From NCBI GenBank assembly GCA_964467985.1, contig CAYXTP010000008.1, forward strand, positions 62,001 to 126,000: DNA of 64,000 nt, read 5' to 3'. The notes under the pieces were generated by a model that searched no databases, was not told the DNA's origin, and was given only the letters and a program-made list of their open reading frames with translations. Positions within the stretch are counted from its first letter, which is position 1. Each line of letters opens with the position of its first letter. Made by a program: the position numbers and the translations under genes. The DNA is from GCA-2720975 sp964467985 (GTDB taxonomy: Bacteria > Planctomycetota > UBA1135 > GCA-002686595). Below are positions 35,389 through 43,030 of this stretch, piece by piece.

Positions 35389-35405
35389 GCGGCAGGTCGT
35401 GTCGC
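35389..35405 (+). promoter_or_regulatory. small hairpin just after the in-frame TGA, SECIS-like loop
   Basis: GCGGC (35389-35393) pairs with GTCGC (35401-35405, one G-U) around the loop AGGTCGT. The GGTC of the loop lies 17 nt after the TGA. As I recall, the E. coli fdhF SECIS has an AGGUCU loop at nearly the same spacing. The stem is short, so this may be chance. The same bases include GGCAGG, which could instead act as a weak ribosome-binding site for a GTG at 35399. Confidence 0.25.
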
Positions 35406-37096
35406 TTTCTCCTCTGGTCGCTAGCGAGCCCGGACAGGACGACGAGGCCTACCGCGCCGGTTGGTCGAACCTATCGCGTTGGATCCGCTCGGGTCACTCC
35501 TGGAGTGGTCATGAACGACACTGTGCCTATCAGAATCTCGGGGGCTGGAGAGAAGGCGCAGGGCGCTTTGCCGACGTTTCATTCATCCAGGGCCTGGACC
35601 TCGACCAAGACGGTCGGGCGGCGGTCCCCGTGGATTGGGACCTGGATGGTGACCAGGACTTGTGGATCGTTTCGCGCAACGAACCCAGGCTGAGGCTGAT
35701 GGTCAACCAGACGGCCAACTCCAAGGACTTCATCGCCCTGCGACTCCACGGAGTTCAGGCCAATCGTGGCGCCATCGGCGCGCGTGTGGAGGTGCGCCTT
35801 GAGGGAGGGGCACGCCAGGTGCTGGTTCGTAGCCAACGTGCGGGCTCCGGCTACTTGGCCCAGACGGGGCCCTGGTTGCATTTTGGTCTGGGTGCGGGCG
35901 TGATCCGTGACGTGCGCGTTCTCTGGCCCGGCGGGGACTGGGAGTCGTTCGGGAGTCCGGCCAGGGGGCAGTTCTGGCAACTGCGACAGGGCACGGGTCA
36001 GGCTCGGGGCTGGACCCCGCCTTCCTTGCCCGAGTTGGAGTTGAATCCAGAGCCCGTGGGCAGGGTCCAAAATTCCGATTCGGCGACTCGCTTGGCGCTG
36101 GCGATTCCTACACCCATGCCCAAGATGGAAGTCATTGGGCTCGACGGAACTTCAGGGGAGTTCTTGGGCATCACTCCCGGCGGTGCAAACGGAACAGGCC
36201 GTCCGGTCTTGATTACTCTCTGGTCTCACACCTGTGCTCCTTGCATTGGCGAATTGAGCGATCTTGCTGCCGCTAGCGCCGTGTTCGATGAAGTGGGATT
36301 GAAGTCAGTCCTGCTGTGTGTGGACCCAACCGGCGAACGCGAGGCCGTCCAGGCTGCTCTGCGGCGCACGTCGGCAGCGGGGCAGGCTGGCTGGGTCCTG
36401 CCAGGATCCCTGGCTGCGCTCGACGCGCTGGCCTCCGTCGCGGGTAGTCGACCCGAGCGGTTGCCCGTGCCGTCCAGTTTTCTTGTCGATCCGGGGGGGC
36501 GATTGCAAGTGATCTACCGCGGTCGCGTGTCACCGCGCACTGTGCTCCAGGACTTAGCCCTCATTCCCCTCGATGCTCAGATCCGTCGACTGGCTGCGCT
36601 GCCATTCGTGGGGAGGTTTCTTCACCCTGCCCCGGAGGAGAATCTCGCTTGGTGGGAGGGCGCCGTTCGCAACCTGGGGCAAACGACACTGGCCGCGAAC
36701 TTTGCCCTCGGACAACTGGATGCCGCTGTCGTTGGCGAAGCTGAATTGCACCTGGGTTTTGCTCAGGCGCGTATGCAAGAGGGCGAGTTGAGTGAAGCCC
36801 TGCGCCATCTGGAACGCGCGCGCGCCCTGAATGAACTGAACCCGGCAATCTGGTTGGAATTGGGAGTCGTATACTCACGCCAAGGCAACCCACAGGCGGC
36901 GGAGGAGGCTCTGTTGCGAGCCCTGCGGATGGAGCCCCGCAGCGGCCGCGCGAACTTCGAGTGGGGCCGTATCCTGATCGGGCGCCAAGATGCTGAGGGA
37001 GTTCAAGCCCAGATTCAGCGTCTGCGATCGATTCCCGGGTCCTGGGCGGATCGCCTCAGTCGCTTGTGGGATGCGGCCCGCGACGACTTGCCCTAG
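35399..37096 (+). CDS. ASPIC/UnbV, TlpA-like thioredoxin and TPR protein, C-terminal part of an interrupted frame
   Basis: 565 codons, in the same frame as the preceding FG-GAP gene and separated from it only by a TGA and 21 bases. It opens with the linker seen in CRTAC1 proteins ('SWSGHERHCAYQNLGG', 'GRAAVPVDWDLDGDQDLW'). At about 121-180 is an ASPIC/UnbV domain ('NRGAIGARVEV', 'HFGLGAGVIRDVRVLWPGG'). At about 270-380 is a TlpA-like domain with an intact CxxC ('LWSHTCAPCIGEL') and 'PSSFLVDPGGRLQVIYRG'. At about 455-550 are TPRs ('EALRHLERARALNELNPAIW', 'AVYSRQGNPQAAEEAL'-like). It has no signal peptide of its own, so as a separate product the thioredoxin domain would stay in the cytoplasm; it makes better sense as the tail of the exported upstream protein. 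The GTG at 35399 is only the first possible restart. Confidence 0.72.
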   Translation: MSLSPLVASEPGQDDEAYRAGWSNLSRWIRSGHSWSGHERHCAYQNLGGWREGAGRFADVSFIQGLDLDQDGRAAVPVDWDLDGDQDLWIVSRNEPRLRLMVNQTANSKDFIALRLHGVQANRGAIGARVEVRLEGGARQVLVRSQRAGSGYLAQTGPWLHFGLGAGVIRDVRVLWPGGDWESFGSPARGQFWQLRQGTGQARGWTPPSLPELELNPEPVGRVQNSDSATRLALAIPTPMPKMEVIGLDGTSGEFLGITPGGANGTGRPVLITLWSHTCAPCIGELSDLAAASAVFDEVGLKSVLLCVDPTGEREAVQAALRRTSAAGQAGWVLPGSLAALDALASVAGSRPERLPVPSSFLVDPGGRLQVIYRGRVSPRTVLQDLALIPLDAQIRRLAALPFVGRFLHPAPEENLAWWEGAVRNLGQTTLAANFALGQLDAAVVGEAELHLGFAQARMQEGELSEALRHLERARALNELNPAIWLELGVVYSRQGNPQAAEEALLRALRMEPRSGRANFEWGRILIGRQDAEGVQAQIQRLRSIPGSWADRLSRLWDAARDDLP

Positions 37097-37172
37097 GCCA
37101 GCCGGGGCCGGGACGATTCGGGCCCCCAGGGCAGGCCGCGCTGTTGAGGCCGGATGTGCCTAGGCCGCGTTT

Positions 37173-39134
37173 CTAGGCAACGTTGGGATTCTTTTCGTCC
37201 TTCGGGCGAGAAACCGGAAGGCGATTGATCTGATCGGCGGGGTCGGCGCCCCTTAGCCCTTTCAGTTCCGCTTCATTGATGGTGCCGTCGCCTGCCTTGC
37301 AGACGTGTCCAGCCTCATCGGCCAGGCCCGCGGCGTCGAGGGTTGCTCGCACCTCTGCCGGGTAGGACCAGGGAGTATCGGGCTCATCGGGCTGATAGAT
37401 CCGGAATCCGTGTCCGCCCCACAGGTCCTTGCGCAGAATCAGCGGGTGGCTGACCAACTTGTCGAAGTAGGGTTGGATCTCATCTTGCTGCAGGCCGCGA
37501 TCGACCTCATAGGCGTTCTCGCTGTAGGCCATGCTGGCGTGGCCCGAGATCGTCGTCACATTGGAAATACCAAACTTGCGCGGCTTGGTGTGCATGGGGG
37601 AGTTGGCCGTCAACAAGAACGTGGCAATCTGCACCGTCTCATACAGGTGCTCGTTGTTGAGCAAGAAGTCGATGTTCTCCTTCATGTCCTCCTCGGTTTC
37701 GCCAGGCGTACCCAGGATTATGAAGAGGTGCACCTTGATGCCGACCTTCTTGCAGTCTTCGAGGACGCGCCACACCAATTCGGTGTTCACGCCCTTCTGG
37801 ATGATGTCTTGGATGTTCTGCGCGATGGACTCGAGACCGAACATGATCGAGTAACAACCCGCGGCCTTGACCTTTTCCAGGTAGGGCACGTCCATGCAGT
37901 CTTCGAAGCGCATCATGCCCGACCAATTGACCTTGTGCCCGCCCTCGAGGATGAGGTCGCTGAGCGTCACGATGTCATCCGGGTGCATGGACTCGTCCGT
38001 CAAGAAGAAGCTGCGTGCGCCGTAGCGGTTTTGCAGGTTGAGCATGTCCTCCAGCACCAATTCGGGATCGCGCGCTCGCATGCGGCCGGTTCCCAAGGTG
38101 AAGTGGTGCGAGCAGAAAGAGCAGCGACCCCAGTAGCAGCCGCGGTTGGACATGATGGGCAGGCGCAGCGGGCGGTCGAGATACTTCTCGAGCGCCAGGT
38201 CGTCGTAGTCGGGTGCCTCCAGGGCATCCATGTTCTTCAGGAAGGTACGGTTGTTTGTGATGCGCTCGCCATCCTCCAGGTACAGCAGGTTGGGGACTTC
38301 ATCGGTGCTCGTATCGTCGCGCAGGGCTTCCATAAGCAGAGGCAGAGCTTCCTCCCCTTCGTAGCGAATGACGTAGTCGACCTTCTCGAGTACAGAGTCC
38401 TCAAGCCAGCCTGCATCAAAGGTGTCTGAAACGTAGCTGCCGCCCAAGACGAGCTTGGCTCCAATGCCGTGCTTGCGGAGGAAATCAGCCAAGACCAGCG
38501 CAGGCTCGAGTTGGCGCGAGACGGAGACGGAAATCCCGATGACGTCATAGTCTTCGCGCTGGACCTGGGGCAGGACCGTCTGCTCGTAGAAATCTTCCAG
38601 CGCCCGTCGACCCAGTTCCATCGTCTGGCGTAGGGCGTAACCCAGGCGCAGGTGAACAGCGTAGAAGTTGCGCTCTTCGAACTTGGTAAAGAACTTGGGG
38701 TAGGAGAGGTAGGGGTAGTAGAAGATCCCCATCAGCTTGAGCACGCGCTGAAGAGTCTTGCGGTAGCGCACGACCCCCTTTTCAGGGAATTGCTGCTCAA
38801 TGGATGTCGCTTCCCGGAAGCGCGTGAAGAATTTCTGGTCTCGAAGAGTCCAGCGTGTCAGGAGGCGGGTGACGGGAGCCGCGAACCAGCGCACGAAGAA
38901 GCGCAGTTTGAAGCTCGCCTGGTCCACGGGCTGCTTGCCCCCCTCGGAGATGATCTTGCAGATGCGCGCGTGCGTACGCGGATCCAAGGAGTGGTGGTAG
39001 AGGTCGAGGTCCAGGTCCCTCTGGTGGGTGTGCTCAAAGCCCAGTTTCTTCAGGTGTGCAACCAGGGCCGGGACTCCCATCCAAGGGGAGTCGCAGGGGG
39101 AGTCGCCGGGGGCGTGCAGCAGGAGTGTCTTCAT
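37173..39134 (-). CDS. B12-binding-type radical SAM protein, substrate unknown
   Basis: About 653 residues from the ATG at 39132-39134. The N-terminal part resembles a B12-binding-like Rossmann region ('VIGISVSVSRQLEPALVLADFLRKHG', 'KLVLGGSYVS') but lacks the DxHxxG cobalamin-ligand motif. The radical SAM core begins near residue 325 with 'SNRGCYWGRCSFCSHH'. Its cysteines are spaced C-x4-C-x2-C rather than the usual C-x3-C-x2-C. Further core features are 'FFLTDESMHPDD', 'GCYSIMFGLESIAQNIQDIIQKG' and 'FIILGTPGETEEDM'. This class catalyses methylations, ring contractions and RiPP modifications, and nothing nearby indicates a substrate. Upstream lies a 307-base gap, and the gene is convergent with the TlpA/TPR gene. 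A longer start at 39191 is possible but adds an unconserved leader. Confidence 0.8.
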   Translation of the reverse strand: MKTLLLHAPGDSPCDSPWMGVPALVAHLKKLGFEHTHQRDLDLDLYHHSLDPRTHARICKIISEGGKQPVDQASFKLRFFVRWFAAPVTRLLTRWTLRDQKFFTRFREATSIEQQFPEKGVVRYRKTLQRVLKLMGIFYYPYLSYPKFFTKFEERNFYAVHLRLGYALRQTMELGRRALEDFYEQTVLPQVQREDYDVIGISVSVSRQLEPALVLADFLRKHGIGAKLVLGGSYVSDTFDAGWLEDSVLEKVDYVIRYEGEEALPLLMEALRDDTSTDEVPNLLYLEDGERITNNRTFLKNMDALEAPDYDDLALEKYLDRPLRLPIMSNRGCYWGRCSFCSHHFTLGTGRMRARDPELVLEDMLNLQNRYGARSFFLTDESMHPDDIVTLSDLILEGGHKVNWSGMMRFEDCMDVPYLEKVKAAGCYSIMFGLESIAQNIQDIIQKGVNTELVWRVLEDCKKVGIKVHLFIILGTPGETEEDMKENIDFLLNNEHLYETVQIATFLLTANSPMHTKPRKFGISNVTTISGHASMAYSENAYEVDRGLQQDEIQPYFDKLVSHPLILRKDLWGGHGFRIYQPDEPDTPWSYPAEVRATLDAAGLADEAGHVCKAGDGTINEAELKGLRGADPADQINRLPVSRPKDEKNPNVA

Positions 39135-39441
39135 AGGGAGCCGCGGGGAATGGGGAATCCCGTGGGAGGGGCTCGAATCCGGCCAAATCAAGCCGGAAAG
39201 GGGCTAGGCAAAGGTACTAGGCATGCAAATCTACCGCAAGCGGAAGAGTTGCTCGTCTCTCTATTATCGGCTATTGAAGCGGCGCTACTGGGGTCAAAAC
39301 CACGCTCCCGGGGGTCCCGGATTGGGATTGCCCCCCCGTGCGGCTCGGCTGGGGCGGATCCGGGCCGCAGGAGTGAGAAACTGGGCCTCGGCTAGGAACG
39401 CTTATTAGGATGGATGTTTTCATCTCCAACCTCAGGTCGGC
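39135..39441. other. 307-base divergent intergenic region
   Basis: It separates the radical SAM gene (minus) from the HlyD-like gene (plus). It holds a 5-bp hairpin (CCGGC, 8-nt loop, GCCGG, 39179-39196) and an A/T-richer patch around 39225-39290 where promoters for either side could lie. A 61-codon open frame at 39223-39408 shows no coding character. I see no RNA gene. Confidence 0.4.
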
Positions 39442-40920
39442 ATGCGTCCCGTCATTCTCTTGCTTTCGATTCCCGTTGTAGCCGTCGCCAGCGTGCTGCG
39501 CCCCGAGGGTCCGGCCCAACCCGTCACACAGCCCGGGTCGGCTGCCGTCACCCAACCCCCTGTGACAGCGCCGGCGGACATCGTGACCCTTGAGCGTCGC
39601 GATGTCGTCGCTAGCTTTGAACTGCAGGGCGTTGTCGTCCCCATTGGGGGCGAGCAGCTCACTGTCCCCGCGACCCAGAACCCTTCAGAGTTTGTCTTGG
39701 CTCAGGTCCTGCCCCACGGGAGCCCCGTGAATAAGGGCGACCGCATCGCCAGCTTGAAGTCCGAGTCGGCCGTCGAGCGGCGTGAGGCCTCACAGCTCGC
39801 CACGCAGCGTGCCGAGCGCGCATTGAGCGCGGCGCAAGCGAGGGGCGCATTCGAACAGCAGGCACGGGCGGCAAACTTGGCCTTGGCGGAGGAAGACTTG
39901 CAGTACAAGCGCACGAGTCTCAAGGCGCACCTAGAGGTGGCCACCGAACTGCGCAAGCGTGCTGAGTTACTGACTGAGCAGCGTCTACAAGCGGCGGTGG
40001 ACGACCAGCGCGACGAGCTTGCACAGCTGGAGGCCATGTATTCGCAGGATGAACTCGTGGACGCCGTTGAACAGATCGTTCTGAGCCGGGCTCGGCGGGG
40101 CCTCGCCGCTGCGGTTAGCCAGCTGGAGCTGAACAAAGACGAACGAGCCCATGCGGATGTTCTACAGCACCCGCGTGAAACGCGTCTGATGGAACTCGGC
40201 ATCGCCGCGGCCCAACGCCAGCTTGACAAGCTGAATCTGGACCACAAGTTGGCTGGGGTCGAGCAGGCGGCACAGCTTGCGGATGCCGAACGGTTGCTCG
40301 CGCGGGCCCGTGCCGATTTTGAACTGGCTCAGCGGGTGGAGTCAGGCCTGGTTCTCTTCAGCCCCGCAGCTGGAGTCGTGCTGCATGGAGGCATTCGGGT
40401 TTGGGAGCGAGGAGTCGATCGCCCCAACTACCGCAGTGGGGATCGCTTGCCCGCCGGGACGCCTGCATTCCTGGTAGTTCCCGCTGACCGCGTAGGCGTG
40501 GCCCTCTCGTTGCCAGCCGAGCAGCTGAACGCAGCACGCAGCGCGCAGACCGCTACGGCGCGACCCGCCATGGCCACCACGGCGCGCGAAGGGACGTTGA
40601 CGGTGGACGCCTACCCGAGTCCGGCTGGTGACTTCCGAGCGCGCCTGACCTTCCCTGACCCTTGGGTGGGCGTGATCGTTGGGACACGAGCGCAAGTTGT
40701 CCTAGGGCGGGTCGTTCTCGAAGGCGCCCTGCTCCTACCTGCCCGGGCAGTACACGTCGACGGAGGCGGTCCGTGGTGCTTCCTCGTGAGGTCGCGAGCT
40801 GATGGGGGAGATGAGTTCGTCCGACGTGACGTGGAGCTTGGGGATGCACACGCCGAGGGGGTACTGGTGATCAACGGGTTGGAAGCTGGCGACCGAGTGC
40901 TGCTCAGGGAGACGCCCTAG
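39442..40920 (+). CDS. HlyD/RND-type periplasmic adaptor (membrane fusion) protein
   Basis: The 492-residue protein starts with a signal/anchor helix ('VILLLSIPVVAVASVL') and a Pro/Gln-rich linker. A biotinyl-lipoyl half ('VLPHGSPVNKGDRIASLKSESAV') is followed by a long alpha-helical hairpin (about 110-285, rich in Ala/Glu/Gln/Arg coiled-coil heptads). The second lipoyl half comes next ('GLVLFSPAAGVVLHGG'). Beta-barrel and membrane-proximal domains complete it ('VGVIVGTRAQVVLGRVVLEGALLLPARAVHVDGG', 'GLEAGDRVLL'). Such adaptors bridge an inner-membrane transporter and an outer-membrane channel. No transporter or TolC-like gene is adjacent, so its partner is unknown. The terpene-cyclase-fold gene follows 26 bases later. 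Confidence 0.8.
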   Translation: MRPVILLLSIPVVAVASVLRPEGPAQPVTQPGSAAVTQPPVTAPADIVTLERRDVVASFELQGVVVPIGGEQLTVPATQNPSEFVLAQVLPHGSPVNKGDRIASLKSESAVERREASQLATQRAERALSAAQARGAFEQQARAANLALAEEDLQYKRTSLKAHLEVATELRKRAELLTEQRLQAAVDDQRDELAQLEAMYSQDELVDAVEQIVLSRARRGLAAAVSQLELNKDERAHADVLQHPRETRLMELGIAAAQRQLDKLNLDHKLAGVEQAAQLADAERLLARARADFELAQRVESGLVLFSPAAGVVLHGGIRVWERGVDRPNYRSGDRLPAGTPAFLVVPADRVGVALSLPAEQLNAARSAQTATARPAMATTAREGTLTVDAYPSPAGDFRARLTFPDPWVGVIVGTRAQVVLGRVVLEGALLLPARAVHVDGGGPWCFLVRSRADGGDEFVRRDVELGDAHAEGVLVINGLEAGDRVLLRETP

Positions 40921-40946
40921 GCCTCTGGCAGGTTGCTGGACTCAGC

Positions 40947-42131
40947 ATGGGATATCCCCTTCTCAATCGGCACGCGGTTTGGCTCGTCCGAACCCTGGCG
41001 CTGTGTGCGATCTGGCCGTGTTGGGCTCAGCAGCGAACTGAGGTGCCCAACCGCACCAGTGCTGAGCGGGCGCGGGTGGCTCTGGAGCATGGCACACGCT
41101 GGTTGCTGGAGAATCAGCTGAAGAGCGGCGCATGGGGCTCTCACCACTCACCCCGGCCGAATGAGGTCCTTGCCAGTGCGCCGGGTTCGCAGGATGCCTT
41201 CCGGGTCGCAACGACGGGCTTGGTCCTGTGTGCCCTGCTCGATTCTCCCTTCGGCGGTGAGCCCAAGCAGGTTGCCCTCGAGCGCGGACTGTCGCATCTC
41301 CTTGAGCACTACGCAGTCCGCCGACAGAGCGGCATCGAGCACTACAACGTCTGGGCTTTCGGTTATGCCCTACAGGGTTTGGGTGCCTGCCTTCGAGAGG
41401 CGGTTGCTCCGGCCCGGCAGGCAGAAGTGCGTGAGGCTTGCGACCAGCTCATTGCTCGCTTGCAGGGCTATCAATCGGTTGACGGTGGCTGGGGGTATCT
41501 CTCCTTGCAGGGCTACCGGACCCATCCGCCAGCGGCCAGTTCCATGAGTTTCACGACGGCGACAATTCTCGTGGGGTTGTCTCGCGTTCAGGCCCAAGGC
41601 GTGACGGTGCCCGACGACATGCTCCAAAAAGCGCTCGCCAGTTTGCAGCGTTGCCGCACGCCTGACGGTCCCTACAGCTATGGTGAACGTTGGAGCCGCG
41701 CACCCCAAGCGCTTATCAATGGCGCGGCCGGTGCAGCGTGCAGGACTCCCGCGTGTCAGTACGCACGGCTACTTCATGGTCAGGAGGTCTCGGATTCTGA
41801 CCGCAACCGTGCCCTGGCCGACTTGCTCGTACGCCATGGGGGGCTGCAGCGAGCCGGGTTGCGACGGCCCATTCCCCACGAATCCTGGTGTCAGATCTCG
41901 GGCTACTTCTATCTGTACGGGCATGCCTACGCCGCTTACATGTTGGAACTGTGCCCGCCTGGGCTGCGTCAGCGGCACGCAGCGGGCCTCGCCCAAGCTG
42001 TACTCGCCTGTGCGCAGCCCGACGGGTCGTTCTGGGACTACCCGCTCTACAGCTATCACAAGCCCTACGGTACGGCCTTCGCCATGATTGCCTTGGCACG
42101 CACATTGGACGAGGGCCATCGATCTCCGTAG
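40947..42131 (+). CDS. secreted prenyltransferase/squalene-oxidase repeat protein
   Basis: A 394-residue protein with a signal peptide ('VWLVRTLALCAIWPCWAQQ'). The rest is an alpha/alpha barrel built of terpene-cyclase/prenyltransferase-type repeats with QW-like motifs: 'WLLENQLKSGAWGSH', 'LQGYQSVDGGWGYLSL', 'ASLQRCRTPDGPYSYG', 'AVLACAQPDGSFWDYP'. True squalene-hopene cyclases are about 650 residues, cytoplasmic-face membrane enzymes with a DxDDTA motif, which I do not find here. Cyclase activity is therefore unlikely. Planctomycetes encode many such exported proteins of unknown function. It lies 26 bases after the HlyD-like adaptor, which suggests co-expression and perhaps a shared export or envelope role (inference). 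Confidence 0.78.
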   Translation: MGYPLLNRHAVWLVRTLALCAIWPCWAQQRTEVPNRTSAERARVALEHGTRWLLENQLKSGAWGSHHSPRPNEVLASAPGSQDAFRVATTGLVLCALLDSPFGGEPKQVALERGLSHLLEHYAVRRQSGIEHYNVWAFGYALQGLGACLREAVAPARQAEVREACDQLIARLQGYQSVDGGWGYLSLQGYRTHPPAASSMSFTTATILVGLSRVQAQGVTVPDDMLQKALASLQRCRTPDGPYSYGERWSRAPQALINGAAGAACRTPACQYARLLHGQEVSDSDRNRALADLLVRHGGLQRAGLRRPIPHESWCQISGYFYLYGHAYAAYMLELCPPGLRQRHAAGLAQAVLACAQPDGSFWDYPLYSYHKPYGTAFAMIALARTLDEGHRSP

Positions 42132-42266
42132 CGAACAGGCTCGTGAAGCCGCGGGCAGGGCGGCCAGCAAGTGCTCACGAACGAGTTGGCGGATGACGAA
42201 AAGTTAGGGGGAGACCCCTCGGCCATCCGATACTCTTCTTGCACCCCCTTGTGCCCCCGCCCATCA

Positions 42267-43028
42267 ATGCTCTCCCGCACTGTCACCCGCCTCCTGAAGT
42301 CTCTCGGTCGGCTGCGGGACCCCAAACCGCTCACCCTAGACGAATGGGCTGAGCACCACCGGCCGCGGGTCGTTGCGGATGTGCAGCGCGTGCTGCCTTT
42401 CATTCCCGATGGATCCCGTTTCGTGGATGTTGGAGCGAATGTGGGCCTGTTCACCGAGAGCATCTTGCAGGAGCGCCCAAACTGCGAAGCCATCTTGTTT
42501 GAGCCCGTGCAGCGCTACCACGAACGTTGCTTGCAGCGCTTCGAGGGCAATCCGCGTGTGCAGGTGATTCACTCCGGCCTGGGGGCGCAGGCCGGCGACG
42601 CAACGATCTTCAAGCCGCGCCACAATTTCGGAGGCAATACGATCGTCCGCGAGCTGTTCTTTGATCGCAGTGAGTTAGCCCAGCTCAAGAGCGAGACACC
42701 CTACGATGAGGAGCAGGTCTCGATCGAGGTGTTCAGTGAGGTTGCGCAGCGCCTGGGGATTGAGGACGTGTCCTTCATCAAGACTGACGCGGAGGGGCAC
42801 GACCATGCGGTGCTCGCCGGGATGGTGGCTTGGCTCGCGACTCAGAAGAGCAAGCCGGTCATTCTCGCCGAGCTCTTGGCAGAGTTCTATCACCCCCATT
42901 GGGACCTGCAGCAAACGACGCTCCAAGAACTGCAACGTGTCGGGTACCGGGAGGTCGACCTCTCGCAGATGGAGAAAATCGACGACATCCTGTTGTTTCC
43001 GAGCGAGTATCCGATTCCGGAGCCGTGA
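42267..43028 (+). CDS. FkbM family methyltransferase
   Basis: About 253 residues. The SAM-binding motif 'RFVDVGANVGLFTESIL' is followed by 'AILFEPVQRYHERCLQRF', and the FkbM-typical 'DVSFIKTDAEGHDHAVLAGM' and 'PVILAELLAEF' come later. FkbM enzymes O-methylate sugars or lipids, often on secreted glycans. The ATG at 42267 (MLSRTVTRLLKSLG) is preferred over the GTG at 42171 because the extra 32 residues look like untranslated leader. Two bases separate its stop from the flippase start. Together with the flippase this suggests methylation of a surface polysaccharide component. Confidence 0.84.
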   Translation: MLSRTVTRLLKSLGRLRDPKPLTLDEWAEHHRPRVVADVQRVLPFIPDGSRFVDVGANVGLFTESILQERPNCEAILFEPVQRYHERCLQRFEGNPRVQVIHSGLGAQAGDATIFKPRHNFGGNTIVRELFFDRSELAQLKSETPYDEEQVSIEVFSEVAQRLGIEDVSFIKTDAEGHDHAVLAGMVAWLATQKSKPVILAELLAEFYHPHWDLQQTTLQELQRVGYREVDLSQMEKIDDILLFPSEYPIPEP

Positions 43029-43030
43029 GC

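Noticed and set aside
39223..39408. 61-codon open frame in the intergenic region
   Set aside because: No Shine-Dalgarno, no codon bias like the real genes, low-complexity translation, and it lies between two divergent genes where a promoter is expected.
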